From Saprospiraceae bacterium (GTDB lineage: Bacteria; Bacteroidota; Bacteroidia; Chitinophagales; Saprospiraceae), in the NCBI GenBank assembly GCA_020628475.1, contig JAHDFB010000038.1, positions 1-32,864 on the forward strand: a stretch of DNA of 32,864 nucleotides. The letters run 5' to 3'. Below the pieces are notes generated by a model, which saw nothing but the letters and a program-made list of their open reading frames with translations, was not told the DNA's origin and did no database searches. Both the position numbers and the translations under genes were made by a program. Positions 8,064 through 16,319 of this stretch are shown one piece after another (the stretch's first letter is position 1; each line of letters begins with the position of its first letter).

Positions 8064-8725
8064 TGCGTCTTTCTTATCTGTATATCTTAGTCGGATTATT
8101 TCTTGCTACAGGGGCTTTCGCCCAAAATTATAGTCGTGTCTACGAGGATTTCGGTCTATGGAATAACCTGAGCTTAGAGTATGACCTTTCTAAGAAATGG
8201 TCGAGTAGTTTGGATATGTCGCTTCGTTTGGATGAGAATGCAAGAGAATTGCGTTCTGCCTTTGCCGAGATCACACTGGAACGCGATTTGAAAAAGAAAT
8301 GGGATACGGGGATCGTCCTGCGATATGCCTTAAAAAGTAATGCTCAAACGGTACGTTTTTCACCCTATGTGAAAAAGTATTACCGTATCAAACCATTCAA
8401 TTTTAAATATCGTTTAAAATTAGACTTAAACTACAAGTTATTTTCTAATGATCAGGATCCACTCAACGAGGTGCTGAGAAATAAATTTACGGTCGCGTAT
8501 AAGCGAAAAAAACATCGATTAGGAGCGGCATTTTCCACGGAATGGTTCCATAAAAATGATCGCGATATTGTCTTGCCTTCGTCGATTCGATTTAAAATGG
8601 CTACGACATATAAAATCAACAAAAAAATCGATGTAGATTTAAGCTATATTATTCAAGAAGAACTGCACAAAGCAAAACCTGTTCGTGATTATATAGTGAG
8701 CTGGGGCCTTACGATGGAATTGTAA
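8063..8725 (+). CDS. DUF2490-family outer-membrane beta-barrel protein
   Basis: 220 residues. Signal peptide at 1-20 (cleavage after AFA). The rest shows alternating hydrophobic and polar strands with regular turns (WNNLSLEYDL, KWSSSLDMSLRL, YRLKLDLNYKLF, DVDLSYIIQEE) and ends in a short aromatic/aliphatic strand, WGLTMEL, as outer-membrane barrels do. DUF2490 proteins have this size and layout. The start shares one base with the lipoprotein stop (TAATG), so it belongs to that operon. In other Bacteroidota, CotH genes often lie near DUF2490 genes (family knowledge, recalled). The function is unknown; assembly or anchoring of the secreted CotH protein is a guess. Confidence 0.82.
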   Translation: MRLSYLYILVGLFLATGAFAQNYSRVYEDFGLWNNLSLEYDLSKKWSSSLDMSLRLDENARELRSAFAEITLERDLKKKWDTGIVLRYALKSNAQTVRFSPYVKKYYRIKPFNFKYRLKLDLNYKLFSNDQDPLNEVLRNKFTVAYKRKKHRLGAAFSTEWFHKNDRDIVLPSSIRFKMATTYKINKKIDVDLSYIIQEELHKAKPVRDYIVSWGLTMEL

Positions 8726-8762
8726 GTTAAGCCTTGAGTTCTTCTCAAAGTTTATCGTTACA

Positions 8763-10211
8763 GTGAAGAGTAATTCTAGTGAATTTCATGCATTAATTGC
8801 GTCTCTCAATGATCAGTTGGAGGCTTATTTATCCAGTTCCATACAAGGGGAGGGTAAGGTGTCTCGACAAATTTCCGCGTCGGAACTTGCCAAGAAAATG
8901 AAGCTATCTCATTGGATTGAACATGGTGGTATGACTGCCCATAATGCCCATACTTTTATGGAACCTTATTTGGAGCACAGTCAACGCATGCATCATCCAC
9001 ACTATATTGGCCATCAAGTAGCCGTTCCGCATTTGATCAGCGGTGCGGCTGATTTTATTCACGGTTCTATCAATAATCCTATGGCCATCTACGAGATGGG
9101 GCCTTCTGCGGCCGTTATCGAAAAGACGATGATTAACTGGATGTTGGATAAGATAGGCTGGCTTCCTCAGGGCGGCATTACAGATTTTGGTCGACTGGAA
9201 GGAAATGGTACCGGAATATTTACACATGGTGGCTCTTTGGCGAATCTGACGGCTATGTTGGCGGCTAGAGCAGCGATTGCTCCAAGGGCTTGGGAAGAAG
9301 GAACACCAGAAGATTTAGTTGTCATCGGATCAGAAGTATCGCACTATTCAATAGCACGCTCTATCTCTATCATGGGATTGGGGAAATCTAAGATTGTCAC
9401 GGTTCCCGAGGACGATCAAGAGCGTATGAAAGCAGAAGCCCTAGAGGCTATTATTTTGCAAACAAGGTCGGAGGGTAAGCGAATTATGGCGGTAGTGGCT
9501 AATGCTTGTGCAACTTCGACTGGATTGTATGATCCACTGGAAGCGATCGGCAAAATTTGCAAGGCACATCAAATTTGGTTTCACATCGATGGAGCCCATG
9601 GGGCCAGTGCGGTGCTGAGTACCCGAGAAAAGCATCTCATGCGAGGTGTTGAGTATGCGGATTCTATGATTTGGGACACGCACAAAATGTTGCGCACCTC
9701 TACCTTGGCGGCAGCAGTGTTGTTTAGAAATCCACAATCTATGATTGATACTTTCCAGCAAAAGGGAAGTTATTTATTCCATGAGAAAGACAATCCTGGA
9801 TTTGATCTGATGCCTTTTACGGTGGAATGCACGAAGGCAGCATTGGCGACCAAATTATTTTGGGTTTTGGCGGCAGAAGGTGAGCAGGGCTTGGTAGATT
9901 TCGTTGAGCATCAATATCAAGTCACACGGCAGTTTCATGATTTGATACAGTCGCAAATTGACTTCGAATGCCCTTATTATCCGGAAGCGAATATTCTTTG
10001 TTTTCGCTATATCAAACACGAACTGAGTGATCCTCAACAATTGGCCATTCGAAATGCTTTGGTGGAGGAGGGGAGCTTTTATATTACGTCTACGGAAATA
10101 GCCGGGATACGATATCTTCGCTTAACGGTGATCAATCCGGCTACATCCGAGGTGCATATTTTGGCCTTGATTCAGCGCATTCGGGAGATCGTAGCGAAAG
10201 AATTGCATTGA
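8763..10211 (+). CDS. PLP-dependent group II decarboxylase (aromatic/diaminobutyrate/glutamate decarboxylase superfamily)
   Basis: 482 residues from a GTG start. No in-frame ATG lies upstream, and the next internal Met is at 46, after sequence that already looks like the family. Motifs follow the group II decarboxylase order: HPHYIGHQVAVPH (substrate side), THGGSLANLTAMLAAR (phosphate-binding region), SEVSHYS with the PLP-stacking His194, FHIDGAHG with Asp276, and DTHKML with the PLP-lysine Lys308. The length is normal for the bacterial branch. Which amino acid it decarboxylates cannot be read from the sequence; diaminobutyrate-, glutamate- and aromatic-type enzymes share these motifs. The gene lies 37 bp after DUF2490, without a clear own promoter, so it may be read with that operon. 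Confidence 0.9.
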   Translation: MKSNSSEFHALIASLNDQLEAYLSSSIQGEGKVSRQISASELAKKMKLSHWIEHGGMTAHNAHTFMEPYLEHSQRMHHPHYIGHQVAVPHLISGAADFIHGSINNPMAIYEMGPSAAVIEKTMINWMLDKIGWLPQGGITDFGRLEGNGTGIFTHGGSLANLTAMLAARAAIAPRAWEEGTPEDLVVIGSEVSHYSIARSISIMGLGKSKIVTVPEDDQERMKAEALEAIILQTRSEGKRIMAVVANACATSTGLYDPLEAIGKICKAHQIWFHIDGAHGASAVLSTREKHLMRGVEYADSMIWDTHKMLRTSTLAAAVLFRNPQSMIDTFQQKGSYLFHEKDNPGFDLMPFTVECTKAALATKLFWVLAAEGEQGLVDFVEHQYQVTRQFHDLIQSQIDFECPYYPEANILCFRYIKHELSDPQQLAIRNALVEEGSFYITSTEIAGIRYLRLTVINPATSEVHILALIQRIREIVAKELH

Positions 10212-10357
10212 TCATTGACTTGTCATACCAGTTTTCGAGATCAATTGATATAGACCTTATGGATGAATAAGAGAGAGGAAGATTCAGCACTTCTTCCCAT
10301 TAATCTGTATGGTTTTTAGTAATTTTTTACTTAATTTACTGAAAACTAGGATATTTC

Positions 10358-11191
10358 ATGCATTGTAAAAACTGTGAGAAAGCATTGGTTCCCAGTATGA
10401 ACTACTGCGACGAATGTGGTGCTCGTGTGATCGAAGAACGGTTAACACTCAAAAGCTTAGCCAAGGACATCTTTGTAAATTATCTCGGATGGGATAATAA
10501 GTTCTTTTTTACCACAAAATCTTTGCTTCTCAGGCCGGCCGAAACCATTCAAGGGTATTTAGATGGTACGCGTAAAAAGTTTATGAACCCCTTTGGTTAT
10601 TATGGTTTGATCATTACCATATCTTTTCTTGTTTTTAGTCAGTTTGAAAATAATTTCGTGGCTATGAATAGTTTGTCCTCCGAAAGCAATGTATCGGAAT
10701 CAGCATTCGAATTAGGATACGAAGCGGGTGGAAAAGATTTTGATGAGGCCGATGAACGCGTAAAAGAAATGCAATCGGCCTATGGAGAATCCATGACCAA
10801 TGCGGCCAAAGGTATTCTGAAATACTTCAGTATTTTCTCATTTCTCCTGTTACCATTCTATGGTTTTATGGCCTATTTGGTTTATGGCAAAAAGCATAAT
10901 TACGGGGAGCATTTGGTCATTTCTGCCTATACACAGGGATTTTTAGGGATTATATCCTTTTTCGTTTTCATACTGGTTTTTTTCGTGACCCCTCGTATTA
11001 ACATCCTTAGTTTTTTCTTGACGATTATATTTTATCTATATGTATATCAACAGCTCTACCGTCAAAATTGGAAGCAAGTTGTAGGATCGTTTCTTAAGTT
11101 CTTAGGCGTTATCATACTAGGTTTCATAGCCATTATCATCGTGACTGTTGTAGGCTTACTATTTGTGAAATTACTTGGAAAGGTGTTCTAG
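10358..11191 (+). CDS. DUF3667-family membrane protein with N-terminal zinc ribbon
   Basis: 277 residues. The N-terminus carries a four-cysteine zinc ribbon (HCKNC at 2-6 and YCDEC at 16-20). The DUF3667 signature follows: FTTKSLLLRPAETIQGYLDG, then TRKKFMNPFGYYGL. Membrane helices can be drawn at about 81-96, 150-172, 185-210, 215-235 and 245-272, with a Ser/Glu-rich loop between the first two. The family is common in Bacteroidota and has no known function. The gene converges on the hydroxyproline operon, and its stop is the second half of a shared CTAG. Confidence 0.9.
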   Translation: MHCKNCEKALVPSMNYCDECGARVIEERLTLKSLAKDIFVNYLGWDNKFFFTTKSLLLRPAETIQGYLDGTRKKFMNPFGYYGLIITISFLVFSQFENNFVAMNSLSSESNVSESAFELGYEAGGKDFDEADERVKEMQSAYGESMTNAAKGILKYFSIFSFLLLPFYGFMAYLVYGKKHNYGEHLVISAYTQGFLGIISFFVFILVFFVTPRINILSFFLTIIFYLYVYQQLYRQNWKQVVGSFLKFLGVIILGFIAIIIVTVVGLLFVKLLGKVF

Positions 11192-12432
11192 TTTTGAGAT
11201 AGAATATCTAGGTCTAAGCTCGTTTTTTCTTGACAAATGACCTCTTTCATTAAGAGCCCTGTTGCTGGACCGAGACTCATGCCCATCATGCCATGCCCGG
11301 TAGCTATATAAGCATTGTTATATTGGGGAATTTTACCGAGGTAGGGTAGTCCCGTTGGTGTGCAAGGTCGATAGCCTTGCCATACTTTTTCATAATTGTC
11401 CACTTCGACCTGCAATTCCGGATAATACTTTGATAAACTTTCTGTGATGCCTTGTACGCGCTTTTTATTGATCTGAGTCGAATGATTACTGAGTTCCAAT
11501 GTGCCACCAATTCGTAGATCATTGCCCATCGGCGTAACGGCCACTTTTGATTCGCAGAGTATAGTTGGAATTTTTGGTCTGACGGCCTGATTTTTCAAGG
11601 TCAGCGAATAACCCTTGCCATCTTGCAATAAGACGTTGTGCTTGATCTTTTTAAGTAATCGGGCCGTCCAACTACCCGTGCAGAACAAGATATTTTGAAC
11701 GGTGTATTTTTGTTGATTTTGATCCAGAATGGCCTCGATCTTTTGACCGCTGTATTGAATAGATTCTATTTGGGTATTTCTAAGAATTTGTACGCCTTTT
11801 GTTTCTAAGGCTTGACACATTTGCTGGATGAATAGATTTGGATACAAATGTGCATCTTCTGGATAATAAACACCCCCGAGTACATCGGTTTGAATAGAGG
11901 ATTCTACCTGTTTTATTTGATCGCTGTTGAGTATTTCAACGGGCACCTTCAATTTTATGGCTTTTTCGGCGTGTTTCCATTCCTCTGCTTGCTGCTGCTT
12001 TGTTTTGTAAAGCATCAGAAGTCCCTTTTTCTCAAAACAAAAGTCAAAGGATTTCTTTTGGGCGAAAGCCCCGTATAAATCTCTACTCAATATATTGTAA
12101 TCACGGAGCCAATGCATGGAATTCTGTACATGTTGAGGCGTACAGGAGCGGTAAAATTGCCATAGCCATTGAAGCAAATCCGGATGCATCCGAGGTCTGA
12201 TGTAGAACGGGCTTTTTGGATTAAACATCCAGCGCAAACCTTGAGCAATGACACCTGGTGCTGCCAAGGGAACAAAATGACTAGGAACGATCATGCCGGC
12301 GTTGCCCGTAGAAGTGCTATTATTGATATCGCCACCGTCGATCACGGTCACTTCAAATCCTTCTTCTCGGAGATACCAAGCGGAGCATAATCCGATAATC
12401 CCTGCTCCAATAATATGAACGTGCTTACTCAT
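11188..12432 (-). CDS. FAD-dependent D-amino-acid dehydrogenase, probably cis-4-hydroxy-D-proline dehydrogenase
   Basis: 414 residues from the ATG at 12432. An upstream in-frame ATG at 12573 lies inside the epimerase gene and is rejected. The dinucleotide-binding motif HIIGAGIIGLCSAWYL comes right at the N-terminus, with the ribose-binding acid in VIDGG. The DadA/DAO-family C-terminus is present (GYRPCTPTGLPYLG, then ATGHGMMGMSLGPATG). The enzyme should oxidise cis-4-hydroxy-D-proline to pyrroline-4-hydroxy-2-carboxylate. This substrate is inferred from the operon, which holds all three other enzymes of the pathway, and from the single-subunit HypO-type enzyme known in Sinorhizobium. It starts 1 bp after the epimerase stop. 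Without that context it would be called D-amino-acid dehydrogenase. Confidence 0.9.
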   Translation of the reverse strand: MSKHVHIIGAGIIGLCSAWYLREEGFEVTVIDGGDINNSTSTGNAGMIVPSHFVPLAAPGVIAQGLRWMFNPKSPFYIRPRMHPDLLQWLWQFYRSCTPQHVQNSMHWLRDYNILSRDLYGAFAQKKSFDFCFEKKGLLMLYKTKQQQAEEWKHAEKAIKLKVPVEILNSDQIKQVESSIQTDVLGGVYYPEDAHLYPNLFIQQMCQALETKGVQILRNTQIESIQYSGQKIEAILDQNQQKYTVQNILFCTGSWTARLLKKIKHNVLLQDGKGYSLTLKNQAVRPKIPTILCESKVAVTPMGNDLRIGGTLELSNHSTQINKKRVQGITESLSKYYPELQVEVDNYEKVWQGYRPCTPTGLPYLGKIPQYNNAYIATGHGMMGMSLGPATGLLMKEVICQEKTSLDLDILSQN

Positions 12433-12433
12433 G

Positions 12434-13435
12434 TTAAATGACTTGAAAACCATGTGCATAAGGATCATCCTCTTCATCGATGGTAATGGTATTGTCACCA
12501 TATACCTTTGCCCATCCTTCGATACTAGGAATAATGGCTTGGAATGGTCCACATTGACTGATGGCTTCAACACGACCGATAAAGGTACTGCCTATGAAGC
12601 TTTCATGTACAAAGGATTCTCCTTGAGTAATTTTACCTTGGGCATGCCATTGTGCCAATCTAGCAGAAGTGCCGGTGCCGCAGGGGCTTCGATCAATCGC
12701 TTTGTCTCCATAGAAAACGGCATTTCTGGCCGTGGCGTTCGGAGAAATCGTTTCTCCCGTCCAAAGAATATGTGATAGCCCTGAAATATTCTCATCTTCT
12801 GGATGAATAAAACGGTAGTGTTCATTTAGACGTTTCCGAATGATCGGACTCCATCGAATTAAATCACCAGCCGTATAGTCTTGTATACCCTTAAAATTTG
12901 CTTGAGGGTCGACTATAGCGTAAAAATTTCCTCCATAGGCCACATCCACCTGTAGTTGTCCTAAATCTGGGCATTCCACCTCTAAGTGCTCTTTATACAA
13001 AAACGAAGCGATGTTTTTGATTTTGACCGATTTAATTTTTCCTTTTTCTTCTTGATATTGAACTTCTACCAATCCTGCGGGTGTTTCTAAGCGCAGTTGT
13101 CCTGCAACCTTAGGACGTATCAAGCCACTTTCTAATCCAATGGTTACTGTTCCGATCGTACCATGACCACACATGGGCAAACAACCGCTTGTTTCAATGA
13201 AAAGTACACCAAGATCATTGTCAGGATCTGCCGGTGGAAAGAGCATACTTCCGCTCATCATATCATGGCCTCTCGGTTCGAACATCAAGCCCTTGCGAAT
13301 CCAATCATAATCTCGGAGAAAATGCAGTCGTTTTTCCATCATGTTTGCCCCTTCTAGCTGCGGCACACCTTCCGCGACCAGACGAACGGGATTTCCACAA
13401 GTGTGACCATCTATGCATCGGAATGTGTGACTCAT
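12434..13435 (-). CDS. lhpA: 4-hydroxyproline 2-epimerase (proline racemase family)
   Basis: 333 residues, the usual length of the proline racemase family. Both catalytic positions are cysteines: Cys89 in MCGHGTIG and Cys252 in DRSPCGTGTSARLA. Two cysteines indicate a racemase/epimerase; the dehydratase branch has Thr at the first site. The N-terminal IDGHTCGNPVR is typical of the 4-hydroxyproline branch. It converts trans-4-hydroxy-L-proline to cis-4-hydroxy-D-proline, the first step of the pathway. Its ATG overlaps the aldehyde dehydrogenase stop by 4 bp (ATGA), and its own stop is 1 bp before the dehydrogenase start, so translation is coupled on both sides. The symbol follows Pseudomonas usage. 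Confidence 0.93.
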   Translation of the reverse strand: MSHTFRCIDGHTCGNPVRLVAEGVPQLEGANMMEKRLHFLRDYDWIRKGLMFEPRGHDMMSGSMLFPPADPDNDLGVLFIETSGCLPMCGHGTIGTVTIGLESGLIRPKVAGQLRLETPAGLVEVQYQEEKGKIKSVKIKNIASFLYKEHLEVECPDLGQLQVDVAYGGNFYAIVDPQANFKGIQDYTAGDLIRWSPIIRKRLNEHYRFIHPEDENISGLSHILWTGETISPNATARNAVFYGDKAIDRSPCGTGTSARLAQWHAQGKITQGESFVHESFIGSTFIGRVEAISQCGPFQAIIPSIEGWAKVYGDNTITIDEEDDPYAHGFQVI

Positions 13436-14994
13436 GACTCTACGCGTTTTCCATTGACTAATCGGCTGATTTTCATTGGATTGCTATGTTTTAATTCAGG
13501 CGGAAGCAAGGCGTCTGGACAATCTTGAAAGCAAACTGGACGTACAAAACGGTAGATGGCATTGGTTCCCACTGAAGTAAACCGATCATCCGTACTTGCT
13601 GGAAATGGACCACCATGCTGCATGGCATGACATACTTCGACACCGGTCGGTACACCATTGTAAATCAAACGCCCCACGCGCTCTTCTAGCAAGAGACTCA
13701 AGGCTTTTTGTTCTACCAATTCTGCTTCAGTACCGAATAAGGTCGCTGTCAGTTGGCCTTCCATATGTTGCACGACTACTTCCATTTCCTGTGTATTCTC
13801 ACAGATGACCACCAAGGAAAAAGGTCCGAAAATTTCTTCTTGTAAGGATGGATTTTGAATAAAATCTCGAGCTTCAACATGGGCAACAGCCGGCGACGCT
13901 TTCCAAGATGCTCCAAAAGGACTCGCGTGATTATTTTGAACACCATCTTTCTGTAAACAAGCGTTTCTTTTTGATTGATAATTTTCAAAAATGCCACCGG
14001 TCAACATCGTAAAGGCAGTAAGGTCTTTAAAGGCTTGACTGAGATGTTCTAAATAAGGTTCAGCATGTTTTTTAGTGATGATTTGAATCCCTGGATTAGT
14101 GCAAAATTGCCCGGCTCCCATATTGGCAGAATGCGCAATGGTTTTAGCAAGAGATTTCAAGTGGGTTTCCATGTAATCATCCAAGATGCAAACAGGATTG
14201 ACACTGCCCATTTCTGCAAAAACTGGTATTGGTTGAGGCCGTTGCTGTGCTAATTGGTGCAAGGCAAGGCCACCTCGATGTGATCCAGTAAATGCTACGG
14301 ATTTAATAGCTGGATGTAGTACCAATGCAGCGCCGACTTCATATGCATCGTCATACAAACTTGAATAGCTGCCTGCAGGAAAACCTAACTGTGTAATGGC
14401 TTGTGTGATGGCATGGGATACCATAGCATTGGTAGAAGGATGCGCTGGATGAGCTTTGACAATAACAGGGCATCCTGCCGCAAATGCAGAGGCCGTATCT
14501 CCTCCGGCTGTTGAAAAAGCCAATGGGAAATTACTAGCGGTAAAAACTACGACCGGACCTACCGCACGTTTCATGAGTCGAATGTCATTTCTTGCCGGTA
14601 CTCGATCGGGCAAGGCTTCTTCAATGCGTGCATCCACCCAACTACCTTCTTCGACAAGATCGGCAAACAGTCTAAGTTGATTACAGGTTCGGCCACGCTC
14701 GCCAACAATTCTTGCCTGTGGGAGACCACTTTCTTGCATGGCCGTTTGCACCAGTGTATCGCCTAATTCCATAATATTATCGGCAATTAATCGAAGAAAG
14801 GCTGCCTTCTTGGATGCCTCCATGTTTTTTAGAGCTGTACTTGCTTTTTTCGCGGCTTGTACAGCCTGTTCAATTTCTTCTTTAGTCGCCCGACAAAAAC
14901 GCGTTTCAATCACTTCCTGTGTGGAGGGATTGACGGCTTGGAAATGATGATATCCTTCGGCCGAATATTGACCAGCAATTAAATTCTTAAACAT
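13432..14994 (-). CDS. 2-oxoglutarate semialdehyde (2,5-dioxovalerate) dehydrogenase
   Basis: 520 residues, an aldehyde dehydrogenase. The cofactor-binding strand VVVFTASNFPLAFST contains Asn155. The lysine of VIVKAHPAHPST (Lys180) is at the NAD(P) site. FTGSHRGG is the nucleotide loop. The general base is Glu261 in FAEMGSVNP, and the nucleophile is Cys298 in GAGQFCTNPG. The AHPAHP and FCTNPG forms are typical of the 2-oxoglutarate semialdehyde dehydrogenases of hydroxyproline, arabinose and glucarate pathways. Here it should make 2-oxoglutarate as the last step of hydroxyproline breakdown. It starts 12 bp after the deaminase stop and overlaps the epimerase start by 4 bp. Confidence 0.92.
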   Translation of the reverse strand: MFKNLIAGQYSAEGYHHFQAVNPSTQEVIETRFCRATKEEIEQAVQAAKKASTALKNMEASKKAAFLRLIADNIMELGDTLVQTAMQESGLPQARIVGERGRTCNQLRLFADLVEEGSWVDARIEEALPDRVPARNDIRLMKRAVGPVVVFTASNFPLAFSTAGGDTASAFAAGCPVIVKAHPAHPSTNAMVSHAITQAITQLGFPAGSYSSLYDDAYEVGAALVLHPAIKSVAFTGSHRGGLALHQLAQQRPQPIPVFAEMGSVNPVCILDDYMETHLKSLAKTIAHSANMGAGQFCTNPGIQIITKKHAEPYLEHLSQAFKDLTAFTMLTGGIFENYQSKRNACLQKDGVQNNHASPFGASWKASPAVAHVEARDFIQNPSLQEEIFGPFSLVVICENTQEMEVVVQHMEGQLTATLFGTEAELVEQKALSLLLEERVGRLIYNGVPTGVEVCHAMQHGGPFPASTDDRFTSVGTNAIYRFVRPVCFQDCPDALLPPELKHSNPMKISRLVNGKRVES

Positions 14995-15006
14995 CTACTT
15001 TGAGTT

Positions 15007-15924
15007 TTATAGCGCTAAATAATCAGGGAGAGTTGGACGAGCAGCCAGACCATTTTCTAAGATCTGCTGGACGCGTTTACGCTCCGCTCCTTGAAGAATT
15101 TTTCTTGGAGCTCGAACATGTTCCGTTCCCATTCCCGTATACGTTTCGGCTAATTTAATATTTTGTACCAATTGTGGACTGATATCGAGCTCAAGAATCG
15201 GCAAAAACCATCGATAAATACGTTTAGCTTCTTCTATCCTTCCCGCTTTGATGAGTCGATAAATACATACTGTTTCTGCAGGGAACGCATCTACTAATCC
15301 AGCAATCCAACCGTCCGCACCCATTAATAATTCTTCCATGGCCAATGTGTCTACACCACATAGGATTTTGTATCGATCTCCAAATCGATTCCTCATCCGT
15401 GTAACGTTCGAAATATCTCGAGTACTCTCTTTGACGGCTTGAATGTTTTCGTAAGGTAGTAGTCGTTCGAAAATGTCTAGGGTAACCTCTATTTTGTAGT
15501 CCACAGGGTTGTTGTAGAGAACGATCGGAAGAGCAGTAGATCGAGCCACTTCAATGAAGAAATCACCGACTTCTTCATCGGTAGGTTTGTACATCATAGG
15601 AGGGAGCAACATGATACCATGCGCACCTGCTTTTTCTGCTCGTTGCGTCAATGCAATGGCCTGAGTGGTTGATCCTTCAGCGACATTAATAAGTACGTCC
15701 ACTTGTTGACCAACTGCCTGTAAACAAGCTTCAAGAAGCTCAATGCGCTCATCGTGGGTTATGGTACTATTTTCGCCTAGAGATCCACCGATAATGATAC
15801 CATCTACTCCGGCCTCTACCTGTTTTTTAATATTAAAGATAAAGCCGTCCACATCTAGGCTTCCATCTTGGTGAAATTTAGTCGTTACTGCAGGATAGAC
15901 TCCTTCCCATGCTAATTTATTCAT
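15007..15924 (-). CDS. Pyrroline-4-hydroxy-2-carboxylate deaminase (dihydrodipicolinate synthase family)
   Basis: 305 residues, a single DapA/NanA-type TIM barrel. The Schiff-base lysine is Lys165 in IQAVKEST. The catalytic tyrosine lies in IVLYNNP (Tyr137). The substrate loop reads GGSLGENSTIT, where true dihydrodipicolinate synthases have GTTGE. That variant, with the neighbouring genes, fits the deaminase that turns pyrroline-4-hydroxy-2-carboxylate into 2-oxoglutarate semialdehyde. It is the first gene of the operon. A -7-like box (CAAGGATA on the plus strand, 15945-15952) lies about 20 bp upstream of the ATG. Without the operon it would be called a DHDPS-family lyase. Confidence 0.92.
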   Translation of the reverse strand: MNKLAWEGVYPAVTTKFHQDGSLDVDGFIFNIKKQVEAGVDGIIIGGSLGENSTITHDERIELLEACLQAVGQQVDVLINVAEGSTTQAIALTQRAEKAGAHGIMLLPPMMYKPTDEEVGDFFIEVARSTALPIVLYNNPVDYKIEVTLDIFERLLPYENIQAVKESTRDISNVTRMRNRFGDRYKILCGVDTLAMEELLMGADGWIAGLVDAFPAETVCIYRLIKAGRIEEAKRIYRWFLPILELDISPQLVQNIKLAETYTGMGTEHVRAPRKILQGAERKRVQQILENGLAARPTLPDYLAL

Positions 15925-15944
15925 TACTATTTAATTTTAATGCT

Positions 15945-15952
15945 GCAAGGAT
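15945..15952 (-). promoter_or_regulatory. Probable -7 box of the hydroxyproline operon
   Basis: On the minus strand this reads TATCCTTG, one mismatch from the Bacteroidota consensus TAnnTTTG, followed by C as in many such promoters. It would give a leader of only about 10-15 bases. No clear -33 element is seen. Confidence 0.4.
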
Positions 15953-16085
15953 ACGAATCTATTTCGGATTCTTGAAAGGACTAATAAGTATGTATTATAA
16001 AATGATAAAATAGTATTAGAATTTCTAAATAGACAAATTGAAAAATATTTGAATATTTCTGAATGACATTGTAAATGACCTCATC

Positions 16086-16111
16086 AAAAACGGGTAGAAA
16101 TACCTGTTTTT
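16086..16111. terminator. Symmetric (bidirectional) terminator-like hairpin
   Basis: AAAAACGGGTA (16086-16096) and TACCTGTTTTT (16101-16111) pair with one G-T wobble around a GAAA tetraloop. The A-run and T-run make it a plausible intrinsic terminator on both strands. For the minus strand it would lie about 210 bp past the stop of the kinase gene. Confidence 0.6.
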
Positions 16112-16156
16112 CGTATGTCTTTTATGTGCGTTATTTGTATTGGGAAGTAAATACGT

Positions 16157-16201
16157 TGTCCCGGTAAATGTATCCCTTATAATTTGCCGGGACAGTTTTT
16201 T
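16157..16201 (+). terminator. Strong intrinsic terminator on the plus strand, no gene in front
   Basis: TGTCCCGGTAAAT (16157-16169) pairs with ATTTGCCGGGACA (16182-16194) over 13 positions with one wobble. A G and then six T follow (16196-16201). No T-run exists on the minus side. All genes from 11.2 to 17.4 kb are on the minus strand, so an uncharted plus-strand transcript is implied. Confidence 0.75.
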
Positions 16202-16319
16202 AACCCTGATTATGCATTTGAACTTTGTAATGAGAGGTCAAACAATAATAAAATAAGTGAAACGCCTTATTTTGACATAGTTTAACCTCGTAATAGATTT
16301 TCTAACGCATCTTTCGGCT

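Larger units (their letters stand above)
15925..16319. other. 395-bp intergenic region with two or three terminator-like hairpins
   Basis: This gap separates the start of the hydroxyproline operon from the end of the kinase gene at 16320, both on the minus strand. It is AT-rich and holds no ORF of note. It contains a symmetric hairpin at 16086-16111, a strong plus-strand terminator at 16157-16201, and an AT-only-stem hairpin AAAATAAG/CTTATTTT at 16250-16273. Only the first and last could end the kinase transcript coming from the right. Confidence 0.6.

Noticed and set aside
12433..12573. Longer start for the D-amino-acid dehydrogenase at 12573
   Set aside because: The extra 47 residues lie inside the epimerase gene and put the FAD-binding motif unusually far from the N-terminus; the ATG at 12432 fits the family and the 1-bp gap.
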